This document shows, piece after piece, positions 24,841-33,014 of a stretch of 64,000 nt of DNA. Origin of the DNA: Actinomycetota bacterium (GTDB lineage: Bacteria; Actinomycetota; Actinomycetes; Streptosporangiales; Streptosporangiaceae); contig PMSU01000020.1 of assembly GCA_003168255.1 (NCBI GenBank), forward strand, positions 1 through 64,000. The letters run 5' to 3'. The stretch's first letter is position 1. Each line of letters starts with the position of its first letter. The notes under the pieces are model-generated. The model ran no database searches. It saw only the letters and a program-made list of their open reading frames with translations, and was not told the origin of the DNA. The position numbers and the translations under genes were made by a program.

Positions 24841-26220
24841 TAGTTCGGCCGCGAGCTGGCGCAACGGAATTTCATACACCTCGCAGAAGGTCGGGAACGG
24901 GTGCACTACGTCGGCCAGCAACGTGATGGGGACGCGGGTCAAGATCGCCAGGGTGGCTTCTGAGATCCACTCGTCCGCGGCCGGCCCGATGGCGCAGGCG
25001 CCGATGAGGACACCGTGCGCGCGGTCGGCCACCAGGACCAGCTGGCCGGCACTCGCGCCGTCGGTCGATGAGCGGGCCACCTGCGATATGTCGATCGTGG
25101 CCGTTGTTACCTCGATGCCCGCCTCGCGCGCTTGCCGCTCGGTCATGCCGACGCTGGCCAGCGGAGGATCGGTGTAGATCACCCGCGGCATCGCCCGGTA
25201 GTCCGCCGCCCGGCTGCCGCCGAGCAGGTTCTCCGTCACCACCCGCGCCTGGTAGTTCGCACCGTGGGTATATGGCGCTATCGCGGTGACATCACCGGCC
25301 GCCCAGGCGTGCGCCTGACCCTCGATGCGGCAATGGTCATCGACCCGCAGCGCGCCGCTCTCCGCCGTCGTGACGCCGATGGAATGCAGGCCAAGGCCCT
25401 TGGTGGCCGGGGCGCGGCCCGCGGCGAGAATCACCCGGCCCGCCTCGATGGCCGTGCCTCCGGCTAGCAGCGCACGCGCCCCGCCGTCGCCGGTGACCTC
25501 CATCCGTGTCACCTGAGCGCCGAGCCGTACATCGACTCCGTCGCCGCGCAGCACGGCTGCAAGCTCCGCGGCGATGCGGGGGTCCTCATGCCCGGCAAGC
25601 TGGCCGGCCGCCTCCACGAGCGATACCCGTACGCCGAAGCCGGCGTAGGCCTGGGCGAGTTCGGAGCCGACAGCGCCGCCGCCCAGCACGATCACCGATA
25701 CGGGGTACTCCGGAGCTGACAGAGCTTGATCACTTGTCCAGGCCGGTACCGCGTCGAGCCCTTCCACCGGCGGGATAACCGGCGACGATCCCGTTGCCAC
25801 GACCAGATCGCGGTAACCGAACTCTCGCCCTGCTACGTCGATGACGCCGGGGCGGCTGATCCGGCCGGTGCCGCGGACCAGCGTCACGCCGCGCCGTTCG
25901 ATGCTCGCCGCCGCGCCGCTGTCGTCCCCTGCTCCGGAAAGCCGGTCCCGGCGGCGCACCGCCGCCCGGAACGCATCCCGGTCCTCGTCTAGCCCGGGCG
26001 ACACCGACGCCCCGCCCAGATCGGTGAGGTGGCGGGCCTGCACGCGCGCATGCGCGCTGCGCAACATCGCCTTGCTCGGGATACACGCGACGTAAGGGCA
26101 CTCACCACCCACTCGCAGCGCCTCGACGAGCACGACCGAACCGCCTTTGTCGGCTACGCCGCCCGCGATCCATTCACCAGCCGAGCCCGCGCCGAGCACG
26201 GCGACATCGAAAGTCTGCAT
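24835..26220 (-). CDS. Pyridine nucleotide-disulfide oxidoreductase (Lpd/MerA family)
   Basis: A 461-residue class I flavoprotein disulfide reductase. FAD site VAVLGAGSAGEW near residue 6, redox-active pair in 'GGECPYVACIPSKAML' (CxxxxC) near residue 40, NAD(P) site 'VIVLGGGAVGSELAQAY', and 'AWAAGDVTAIAPYTHGA'. The C-terminal dimer domain has 'VVHPFPTFCEVYEIPL' in place of the usual HxHPTxSE; the expected base His is replaced by a Val-His-Pro-Phe arrangement, so it is not a normal lipoamide dehydrogenase. Mycothione reductase or a quinone reductase-like role is possible but unproven. Confidence 0.9.
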   Translation of the reverse strand: MQTFDVAVLGAGSAGEWIAGGVADKGGSVVLVEALRVGGECPYVACIPSKAMLRSAHARVQARHLTDLGGASVSPGLDEDRDAFRAAVRRRDRLSGAGDDSGAAASIERRGVTLVRGTGRISRPGVIDVAGREFGYRDLVVATGSSPVIPPVEGLDAVPAWTSDQALSAPEYPVSVIVLGGGAVGSELAQAYAGFGVRVSLVEAAGQLAGHEDPRIAAELAAVLRGDGVDVRLGAQVTRMEVTGDGGARALLAGGTAIEAGRVILAAGRAPATKGLGLHSIGVTTAESGALRVDDHCRIEGQAHAWAAGDVTAIAPYTHGANYQARVVTENLLGGSRAADYRAMPRVIYTDPPLASVGMTERQAREAGIEVTTATIDISQVARSSTDGASAGQLVLVADRAHGVLIGACAIGPAADEWISEATLAILTRVPITLLADVVHPFPTFCEVYEIPLRQLAAELA

Positions 26221-26257
26221 GCGCCGAAGCTAGCCCAGCCCTGTCGGTGCCGGGACG

Positions 26258-26734
26258 TCAACCTGCGAGAGCATCCTTGGCGACCGCGAGACGTTGCTCC
26301 TCGACCGCGGCCAGCTGCTCGTCGGCGCGCTGCTCGAGCTTGCTGAAGTCGAACTCGGCCAGCCGGGAGTCGCTCAATGTGCCCAGCGTCCGCCACAGCG
26401 CATGCTTGCCCTGGATGCCCAGGTAGAGCAGTTCCAGCTCAAACAGCAGGCTCAGCTCCGGACTGCCCGTCATCCGCTCGTCGATCTTGAGCCGGCTGAG
26501 CCGCTCTATCGCCACGGCTCCGGCCTGCTTCAGCGCGCTTGGCTGAGTGCCGACACGTTCCGCGATCTCCTCCAGAGTCCGGCGGTCAACCTCGATCTCA
26601 CGCGCCAGGTCAGCGAAGAACTGGCCCAGCGGGCCGGTGTTGTTCTTCGCACCGCGCCTGGCCATGTCAACGGCGGATACCGACCCAGCCATGTGATCCG
26701 TGAGATAGGCATCTAGTGCCGTGCCTTCTGGCAT
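26258..26734 (-). CDS. Helical protein of unknown function
   Basis: A 158-residue, largely alpha-helical protein. A conserved-looking start 'AYLTDHMAGSVSAVDMARR' is followed by 'LGQFFADLAREIEVDRRTLEEIAERVG' and 'LELLYLGIQGKHALWRTL', patterns reminiscent of ferritin-like four-helix bundles but without an obvious ExxH iron site. Homologues are familiar to me only as hypothetical actinobacterial proteins. It is 37 bases upstream of the flavoprotein on the same strand, so the two may be co-transcribed from the promoter region near 26804. Confidence 0.75.
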   Translation of the reverse strand: MPEGTALDAYLTDHMAGSVSAVDMARRGAKNNTGPLGQFFADLAREIEVDRRTLEEIAERVGTQPSALKQAGAVAIERLSRLKIDERMTGSPELSLLFELELLYLGIQGKHALWRTLGTLSDSRLAEFDFSKLEQRADEQLAAVEEQRLAVAKDALAG

Positions 26735-26803
26735 TTACGGCCTCCATTCCAGCCGGGCCACATAGCCTCGGCCTGACGTCGCCTGAGCTGAGAATACTCC
26801 TCA

Positions 26804-26833
26804 CTACCCACGTCACGCGTTTCACGCATGACG
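26804..26833 (-). promoter_or_regulatory. Inverted repeat overlapping a possible SigB-type promoter
   Basis: CGTCACGCGT-TTC-ACGCATGACG (26811-26833) is a 10-bp inverted repeat with one mismatch. On the minus strand GCGT, 14 bases and GGGTAG (26804-26809) fit GNNT-N14-GGGTA. The site lies 70 bases upstream of the 26734 gene. The repeat covers the promoter spacer, so a regulator could block it. Confidence 0.35.
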
Positions 26834-26849
26834 CGCGGCGAACGAGTGC

Positions 26850-27863
26850 CTAGTTCGCCTGCGCAGTGTGCGCAGCGGGCACAGTTTCGTGCGGAGCCGG
26901 CGGCGACGGCGGCGTGCCGGCACCGAAGGGGCGGCCGCCGAGTCGTTCCCGGTCGTGCGGGTGCAGCCATCCGGCCAGGTCCGGGCCTACGGGGACGATC
27001 CCGGTGGGGTTAATGCTGCGGTGGACCTGATAGTAGTGGCGTTTGATGTGGTCGAAATCTATGGTGTCGCCGAAGCCCGGAGTTTGGAAAAGGTCCCGGG
27101 CATACGCCCACAATATTGGCATTTCAGCCAATTTCTGCCGGTTACACTTAAAATGTCCGTGATAGACGACGTCGAACCGGACCAGGGTGGTAAATAGCCG
27201 CACGTCGGCCTCCGTGATCGTCTCGCCCACCAGGTAGCGCTGGTGTGCCAGCCGGGCGCAGAGCCAGTCGAGCCGACTGAAGAGGCGACGGTAGGCGGCC
27301 TGGTAAGCATCCTGCGCGGTCGCGAAGCCGCAGCGATACACGCCGTTGTTGACGTCCTTGAACACGAGCCGTGCGACCATGTCGATCTCGTCGCGGTGCT
27401 CCTGCGGGTACAGGTCCGGGGCGCCGTCGCGGTGATGCGCCCGCCACTGCGTGGACAGGTCGAGAGTGATCTGGGCAAAGTCGTTCGTTACGACCTGGCC
27501 GTTCGGAATATCAATGATCGCGGGGACGGTGATGCCCCGCTGGTAGTCAGGGAAGCGGGCGAGGTACGCCTCCTGGAGGCGCTCAATGCCCAGCACCGGA
27601 TCCCGGCCGCCCGGATCAAGATCGAAGGTCCAGCTCCGCTCGTCATGAGTCGGCCCGGCGATGGCCATCGATACCGCGTCCTCCAGGCCGAGCAGGCGGC
27701 GGACGATGATGGCCCGGTTGGCCCACGGGCAGGCCCGGCTGACCGCGAGCCGGTAGCGGCCCGGCTGCACCGGGAAGCCGTCCCTTCCGTCTGCCGTGAT
27801 CCGGGTCGAGATGTACTCCTGGTCGCGGCTGAATTCCCCGCGGGTGCTGCCTCGATCGGACAC
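26850..27863 (-). CDS. Xi-class glutathione transferase-like (thionyl-hydroquinone reductase)
   Basis: A 337-residue protein of the YqjG/ECM4 family: N-terminal thioredoxin fold with the catalytic Cys in 'SRACPWANRAIIVRRLLGL' near residue 45, then an all-helical domain with 'DLYPQEHRDEID', 'VNNGVYRCGFATAQDAYQ' and the Tyr-rich 'HIKRHYYQVHRSINPTGIVP' that shapes the Xi-class active site. Family enzymes reductively remove glutathione from hydroquinones. Actinomycetes use mycothiol rather than glutathione, so a mycothionyl-hydroquinone is the likelier substrate (inference). A Pro-rich tail of ~25 residues is added. Confidence 0.9.
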   Translation of the reverse strand: MSDRGSTRGEFSRDQEYISTRITADGRDGFPVQPGRYRLAVSRACPWANRAIIVRRLLGLEDAVSMAIAGPTHDERSWTFDLDPGGRDPVLGIERLQEAYLARFPDYQRGITVPAIIDIPNGQVVTNDFAQITLDLSTQWRAHHRDGAPDLYPQEHRDEIDMVARLVFKDVNNGVYRCGFATAQDAYQAAYRRLFSRLDWLCARLAHQRYLVGETITEADVRLFTTLVRFDVVYHGHFKCNRQKLAEMPILWAYARDLFQTPGFGDTIDFDHIKRHYYQVHRSINPTGIVPVGPDLAGWLHPHDRERLGGRPFGAGTPPSPPAPHETVPAAHTAQAN

Positions 27864-28192
27864 GTCGGCATCGCTCCCTTCGAGGGGCAGGATCTCGATC
27901 GTAACGGCCCAGCCTCAGCCGGCAACGGGCAGGCAAACCTGGATGACGCCGCCCGCAACCCGGGTCTGGAGCACCGGCTGCGCAGCGGTGGCGGGCCGTG
28001 CCCGGCCGTGCCCGGCCGGGCTCGCTGGCTTGACGCGTGGCAACTGGGTGATAATTAGGGCCGTCCAGACATCTGAGCGCAAGGCGGGGAGCCTTCGCCC
28101 GCACCCGAACGGTTGGTGAGTATGCAGTCGGTGGCGACAGGTCCCTTCGTTGTCACCACGCTGGCTGCCGGGGCCGGGCCTGGCGGTAACCG
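27864..28192. promoter_or_regulatory. Divergent intergenic region (GST-like / MEDS-otsA)
   Basis: A 329-base gap without a gene between divergent units. The segment 'TTGACGCGTGGCAACTGGGTGATAATTAGGG' around 28030-28060 contains TTGACG and a TAATTA-like box about 19 bases apart and is the best promoter candidate for the MEDS-otsA pair. No convincing SigB-type site or long palindrome was found. Confidence 0.35.
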
Positions 28193-29158
28193 ATGAATGA
28201 CGTCCTCGCCGACGGTGAGCCGAGGCTTTATCACGCAGCGGTCTTTTACCACGACACCGGCGAGTACCTGCGCGAGGTGTCCGGGTTCGTTCAGGCCGGG
28301 CTTGACGGCGGCGAACCAGTCTTCGTCGCGGTACCTGAGACCAGGATCAGATTGCTCCGTGACCACCTGGGCGCGCAGGCCGGCCGGGTCACTTTCGCTG
28401 ACATGACCCGGATGGGCGCCAATCCGGCCTGGATCATCCCGGTGGTGCGCGAGTTCGTCGATGCGTACCCCGGCCGGCCGGTCTGCTATGTCGGCGAGCC
28501 TGTCTGGGAGACGCGCACGACCGAGGAACTCAACGAGGCCACCCGGCACGAGGCGCTGATCAACCTGGCGTTCGCGGATGCTCCCGCGAGGATCTTGTGC
28601 CCCTATGACACCGCCCGGCTGGGCCCGGCCGCCCTCGCGGCCGCCGAGCACACTCACCCCGTGGTTATCCGCGGCGGATGCCCGCGGCCCAGCCCCGACT
28701 ACACCGGGACCGCAGTGCTCCCCGCCGAATGCGACCAGCCGCTGCCCGCTCCTCCCGGGCACGCCGCCGCCCTGGCCTACCACCACAGCCTCGCCCCGGT
28801 GCGGGCGTTCGTCGCCTACCATGCGTCCCGCGCCGGGCTCGCTCCGGCCCGGACCGCTGACCTCGTCCTGGCGGCGCATGAACTCACCGCCAACACCCTG
28901 CGCCACACCGAGGGGGGAGGCACCCTGCACGTTTGGGCCGCCCCTGGCGAAGTCATCTGCCAGGTCCGCGACAGCGGCCACATCCACGACCCGCTCGTCG
29001 GTCGACGGCGCCCCGCCGCCGAGGCCAGCCACGGTCAGGGCATGTGGGTCGTCCACCAAGTCTGCGACCTTGTTGAACTACGCACCGGACCTGATGGCAG
29101 CACCATCCGACTGCACATGCGGTACACCGAGGCAGCGCCGACCGGATACCAGCAGTGA
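28193..29158 (+). CDS. MEDS sensor fused to RsbW-like HATPase, second copy
   Basis: A 321-residue paralogue of the 16493 product with the same two halves: MEDS ('YHAAVFYHDTGEYLREVSGF', 'GEPVFVAVPETRIRLL', 'VTFADMTRMGANPAWII', 'GEPVWETRTTEELNEATRHEAL') and GHKL ATPase ('LAAHELTANTLRHTEGGGTL', 'GQGMWVVHQVCDLVELRTG'). There is no histidine phosphorylation box. Its stop overlaps the otsA start (GTGA), which ties a stress-sensing anti-sigma-type kinase directly to trehalose synthesis. The target STAS protein or sigma factor for this copy is not identified in its immediate neighbourhood. Confidence 0.9.
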   Translation: MNDVLADGEPRLYHAAVFYHDTGEYLREVSGFVQAGLDGGEPVFVAVPETRIRLLRDHLGAQAGRVTFADMTRMGANPAWIIPVVREFVDAYPGRPVCYVGEPVWETRTTEELNEATRHEALINLAFADAPARILCPYDTARLGPAALAAAEHTHPVVIRGGCPRPSPDYTGTAVLPAECDQPLPAPPGHAAALAYHHSLAPVRAFVAYHASRAGLAPARTADLVLAAHELTANTLRHTEGGGTLHVWAAPGEVICQVRDSGHIHDPLVGRRRPAAEASHGQGMWVVHQVCDLVELRTGPDGSTIRLHMRYTEAAPTGYQQ

Positions 29159-30723
29159 CAGGCGGGGTGCCAGACCTGACTGAGAAGGCGCAAGGCAACG
29201 GCCCTGACTCGGCGTGGGGAGTCGGCGACTGCGGTTTCGTGGTAGCCGCCAGCCGACTGCCGGTGGACCAGGTCGACGGTCCGGAGGGCCAAGTCGAGTG
29301 GCGGCCGAGCCCGGGCGGGCTGGTCAGTGCTCTCGAGCCGATAATGCGCGACGCCGACGGTGTATGGATCGGATGGTCGGGCGCAGCCGGCGATCCGCCT
29401 CAGCCATTCGACGTGGCGGGTATGCACCTGGTTGGCGTCGGTCTTTCCGCCGACGAAGTCAGGGACTACTACGAGGGCTTCTGCAACGCCACGTTGTGGC
29501 CGCTGTATCACGACGTTATCGCTCCGCCAGAGTTCCATCGCCCCTGGTGGGAAGCCTACGTGCGGGTCAACCGCCGCTTCGCGCAGGCGGCGGCGCAGCA
29601 GGCAGCCATCGGTGCGACAGTGTGGGTGCACGATTACCAGCTTCAACTGGTTCCGGGGATGCTGAGAGAGCAGCGAAGCGACGTGCGCATTGGCATGTTC
29701 ACCCACATCCCGTTTCCCGGCTACGAGATCTTCGCCCAGCTTCCCTGGCGCCGGCAGATCATCGAGGGCCTGCTCGGCGCGGACCTGCTGGGATTCCAGC
29801 GGCATGGTGATGCTGCGAACTTCCTGCGCGCGTGCCGGCGGACGGCGAGACTGGCGACCCGAGGCTCCCTGGTCCGGGTGCCGGCCACCATGTCCGGGGA
29901 CGCACGCACCGCCGTCGCCGCTCAGCGCCAGGCGGCGGATGTCTCAGGCACGGGGCGCGATGTCAGGGTCGGAACATTCCCTATCTCGATCGACTCGGCG
30001 GCCTTCGAAAAGATCGCCAGCCGGGAAACCGTCCGGGCGCGGGCGAAGGAGATCCGCCACGCCCTGGGCAATCCCCGCGTCGTCCTGCTTGGCATCGATC
30101 GCCTCGACTACACCAAGGGCATACTTCATCGCCTCAACGCCTACGGCGAGCTGCTCAGCGAAGGCCGCCTAACCCCCGCCGAAGCTGTGCTCGTCCTGGT
30201 GGCCAGCCCTAGCCGGGAGCGCGTTGAGCATTACCGCGTGCTACGGGATGAGGTCGAGGTGACGGTCGGCCGGATCAACGGGGAGCACGCAGAGCTTGGC
30301 AACGCCCCCATTCACTATCTCCATCAGACCTACCCGCGGGAGGAGATGGCCGCCCTCTACCTGGCCGCGGACGTGATGCTGGTGACCTCCTTGCGGGACG
30401 GGATGAACCTGGTGGCTAAGGAGTACGTCGCCTGCCGCCGCGATGAGACCGGCGCGCTGGTGCTAAGCGAGTTCACCGGCGCCGCAGACGAGCTGGGCAG
30501 TGCGTTGCTGGTGAACCCGCACGACATCGAGGGGCTGAAAGACGCCATCATCCGGGCAGCAACGATCTCGCCGGGCGAAGCCAAACGCCGGATGCGTTCC
30601 ATGCGACGACGAGTGCGCGAACACGACGTCGGGCACTGGGCGGAGACCTTCCTCGATGCCCTGGAACAGGCGCCGGCGCCGGCCGTCCTGACCGAGTCAA
30701 CTGGCCAGCTCTCGGGTAGCTGA
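29155..30723 (+). CDS. otsA: Trehalose-6-phosphate synthase
   Basis: A 522-residue GT20 enzyme that makes trehalose-6-phosphate from a nucleotide-glucose donor and glucose-6-phosphate in the cytoplasm. Visible signatures: 'ASRLPVD' and 'SPGGLVSAL' for phosphate binding, 'VWVHDYQLQLVPGML', 'FTHIPFPGYEIFAQLPWR', 'GIDRLDYTKGILHRL' and the donor site 'SLRDGMNLVAKEYVACR'. It is somewhat longer than E. coli OtsA because of an N-terminal extension. The GTG start overlaps the stop of the MEDS-HATPase gene. The phosphatase OtsB is not encoded in this window, so the pathway is completed elsewhere. Confidence 0.93.
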   Translation: MTGGVPDLTEKAQGNGPDSAWGVGDCGFVVAASRLPVDQVDGPEGQVEWRPSPGGLVSALEPIMRDADGVWIGWSGAAGDPPQPFDVAGMHLVGVGLSADEVRDYYEGFCNATLWPLYHDVIAPPEFHRPWWEAYVRVNRRFAQAAAQQAAIGATVWVHDYQLQLVPGMLREQRSDVRIGMFTHIPFPGYEIFAQLPWRRQIIEGLLGADLLGFQRHGDAANFLRACRRTARLATRGSLVRVPATMSGDARTAVAAQRQAADVSGTGRDVRVGTFPISIDSAAFEKIASRETVRARAKEIRHALGNPRVVLLGIDRLDYTKGILHRLNAYGELLSEGRLTPAEAVLVLVASPSRERVEHYRVLRDEVEVTVGRINGEHAELGNAPIHYLHQTYPREEMAALYLAADVMLVTSLRDGMNLVAKEYVACRRDETGALVLSEFTGAADELGSALLVNPHDIEGLKDAIIRAATISPGEAKRRMRSMRRRVREHDVGHWAETFLDALEQAPAPAVLTESTGQLSGS

Positions 30724-30807
30724 CCGGCCATGTATGTGGGAGCAAATCCATGTCGCCAGGGATCCGCCTTACCGGGCGACCAGGGCACGCGACGAAAGGT
30801 ACGCCGC

Positions 30808-31824
30808 ATGTTCCAGCGCAGACTGCCCATATCTATCCTCGCGGCGGCAGCCGCCATCGCAGTCACTGCCGTGCTCGGATTGACAGCTAGCGCCAGCGTG
30901 GCCGCCACCCGGCAGGCCCCATCCTCCGACTTCACCCTGTACACCCTGCCCGACCAGGGAATCAGCTGGTTCGACAACCTCGTCAAGGGGGCCAAGACGA
31001 GCATCGACCTGACGATGTACGAGCTCCAGGACACCACCGCGGAGGACGATCTCGGGGCTGCCGCGGCGCGGGGCGTCGATGTCCGGGTCATTCTCGACCA
31101 GCAGGAGAAGAGCGAGAACCAGTCCGCCTACAACTACCTCAACTCGCATGGTGTCGACGTCGTCTGGTCCTGGTCCAAGTACTACTACACGCACGAGAAG
31201 TGCATGGTGGTCGATGGCACTACTGCCGCCATCATGACCCTCAACCTACAGAGCCAGTACTACTCCACCACCAGGGACTTCGGCGTGCTGGACACCGACG
31301 CCAAGGACATCAGCGCCATCGTGAAGGTCTTCAACGCCGACTTCGCGCACAAGAGCGTGACGCCTGGCGACGGCGCCGACCTGGTCTGGTCGCCCACCGA
31401 CTCGCAGACGCAGCTTGTCAGCCTGATCAAGGGCGCCAAGACCAGCCTGAAGATCTACTCGGAGGAAATGGACGACACGACGATCACCAATGATCTTGCC
31501 AGCGCAGCCAAGCGCGGCGTCGACGTCCGGGTCGTGGGCGAGAACACCGATGGCGAGTACGACAGCGAGTACAACACGCTCTACAAGGCGGGCGTGCAGA
31601 TCAGCTATTACAGCTCATCCACCGGGTTCTACATCCACGGCAAGGTCATCATGGCCGACTACAACACCTCGACCTCGAAGATCTTCATCGGCTCGGAGAA
31701 CTTCTCCGCTACCTCACTCAACGAGAACCGGGAACTCGGGCTGATCATCAATGACCAGGCCATCGAGTCCTCCGTCAACTCCAGCTTCACCAGCGACTTC
31801 GCCGGCGGGACTCGCTGGACGTAA
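30808..31824 (+). CDS. Secreted phospholipase D-family protein
   Basis: A 338-residue protein with a signal peptide (residues 1-32, Ala-rich core ending 'ASVAATRQAP') and two HKD half-sites: 'THEKCMVVD' in the first half and 'IHGKVIMAD' in the second, each followed by the Asn/Glu segment ('MTLNLQSQY' and 'FIGSENFSATSLNENRELGL'). Both motifs are complete, so phosphodiesterase or nuclease activity is likely; the short size resembles Nuc-type and bacterial PLD-like enzymes rather than large phospholipases. It follows otsA by 84 bases on the same strand and may share its transcript, though a functional link is not obvious. Confidence 0.88.
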   Translation: MFQRRLPISILAAAAAIAVTAVLGLTASASVAATRQAPSSDFTLYTLPDQGISWFDNLVKGAKTSIDLTMYELQDTTAEDDLGAAAARGVDVRVILDQQEKSENQSAYNYLNSHGVDVVWSWSKYYYTHEKCMVVDGTTAAIMTLNLQSQYYSTTRDFGVLDTDAKDISAIVKVFNADFAHKSVTPGDGADLVWSPTDSQTQLVSLIKGAKTSLKIYSEEMDDTTITNDLASAAKRGVDVRVVGENTDGEYDSEYNTLYKAGVQISYYSSSTGFYIHGKVIMADYNTSTSKIFIGSENFSATSLNENRELGLIINDQAIESSVNSSFTSDFAGGTRWT

Positions 31825-31840
31825 GCCCAGCCGAACTCCC

Positions 31841-31895
31841 GCGCTGACCGGGCCGTCCGCGCGCCGCGCGACCGCGTGTCCGGCCCGGTCAGCGC
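31841..31895. terminator. Convergent hairpin between phospholipase and BrkB genes
   Basis: A perfect 15-bp inverted repeat (GCGCTGACCGGGCCG / CGGCCCGGTCAGCGC) with a 25-base loop that is itself CGCG-rich. The right arm overlaps the end of the minus-strand gene, and a further copy of CCGGCCCGGTCAGCG follows at 31896-31910. It probably stops both convergent transcripts. Confidence 0.55.
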
Positions 31896-32902
31896 CCGGC
31901 CCGGTCAGCGTCCGGCTTGGCGCTTGGCCCAGAGTCGTCGGCCTCGGGCAGGCGGCTCTCGATTTCCTGCTCAGGGCGGCGCTGCTGCACCTTCGCGTAC
32001 AGCTCGTAGGCCCGCCGGTCCGCCTCGGTCAGCGGCGGCGGGAACATGCTGCGCGGCCACAGCCTGCGGGCGTGCACGGCGCTGGCTTCCACCGCGTACA
32101 GGGTGAGCTCGGCCTGTAGGTACAGGAAGGCCAGCAGCCCGAGCACCAGGGCGAACGTGGCGTTCGTGGTGTTGCTCGTGTGCGCGGCGTGGCGGATCAG
32201 GCCAGCGCCGACGCTTTGCAGCACCTGCCACGCGATCGCGCTGAGCACGGCGCCGAGCCACAGGTCGCGCCCGGCCACCTCGGCTGCCGTGCCCAGCCGG
32301 AACGCGAGCCAGAACACGCCGACGTTGAGGATCAGCGAGACCGCGGTGGTGGCTATGTACGCCCCCACGCCGGTGAACACGGTGCCGACGCCGCCGGCGA
32401 AGCCAGCCAGCGTGAACGAGACGATCTCGCCGATCCCGATCACCAGGATCATGCCGAGGCTGCGCAGGATCGACCCGGGGAATCCCGGGCGCCGGGTCAG
32501 CGGCACCTCCCAGACCGCGTTGAGCGCGTTCTGGATGGCGGTGGCCACCCCGCGCCCGCCGATGAACGCGAAGATCAGGCCGATGGCCAGCGCGATACCG
32601 GTCCCGCTCTTCGCGTGCACGCTGCCGGTCAGCAGGCTGCCGATCCCCGGGAAATTGTGCGCGACGTCGTTCAGCACCCTCGTCTGCAATGCCGGATGGT
32701 TACGCAGCACGACGCCGAGCACCGTGATCAGCACCAGCAGCAGCGGGAAGATCGACGCGAACGCGTAGTAGGCGATCAGCGCGGCCAGGCTGCCCGCCTG
32801 GTCATCGCCGAACTTCTTCCACACCGCGATCGGGAACGCGAGAACTGGCCGCTGTTGCTGAAAATTATCCATGCCTTTGAGCAGGAGTTTTACCCGTTTC
32901 AT
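31889..32902 (-). CDS. YihY/BrkB-family membrane protein
   Basis: A 337-residue integral membrane protein with about six helices and the family hallmarks: 'SLAALIAYYAFASIFPLLLVLITVLG', 'GGRGVATAIQNALNAVWEVP' and 'TNATFALVLGLLAFLYLQAELTLYAVE'. The family was once called ribonuclease BN, wrongly; export of small molecules or lipid-related roles have been proposed, none proven in actinomycetes. A charged C-terminal tail of ~60 residues is cytoplasmic. It has its own upstream region (112 bases) and is convergent with the phospholipase gene. Confidence 0.9.
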   Translation of the reverse strand: MKRVKLLLKGMDNFQQQRPVLAFPIAVWKKFGDDQAGSLAALIAYYAFASIFPLLLVLITVLGVVLRNHPALQTRVLNDVAHNFPGIGSLLTGSVHAKSGTGIALAIGLIFAFIGGRGVATAIQNALNAVWEVPLTRRPGFPGSILRSLGMILVIGIGEIVSFTLAGFAGGVGTVFTGVGAYIATTAVSLILNVGVFWLAFRLGTAAEVAGRDLWLGAVLSAIAWQVLQSVGAGLIRHAAHTSNTTNATFALVLGLLAFLYLQAELTLYAVEASAVHARRLWPRSMFPPPLTEADRRAYELYAKVQQRRPEQEIESRLPEADDSGPSAKPDADRAGR

Positions 32903-33014
32903 CCGTCCAGCTCCCCCTCAAATGATCATGATTATTCCGAACGAAGCGGCACCAGCACCTGCGTAGCGTAGAACAGGCGGGCGTGCCGCCAGCCGGCTGG
33001 GCAGCGACTGGGCA

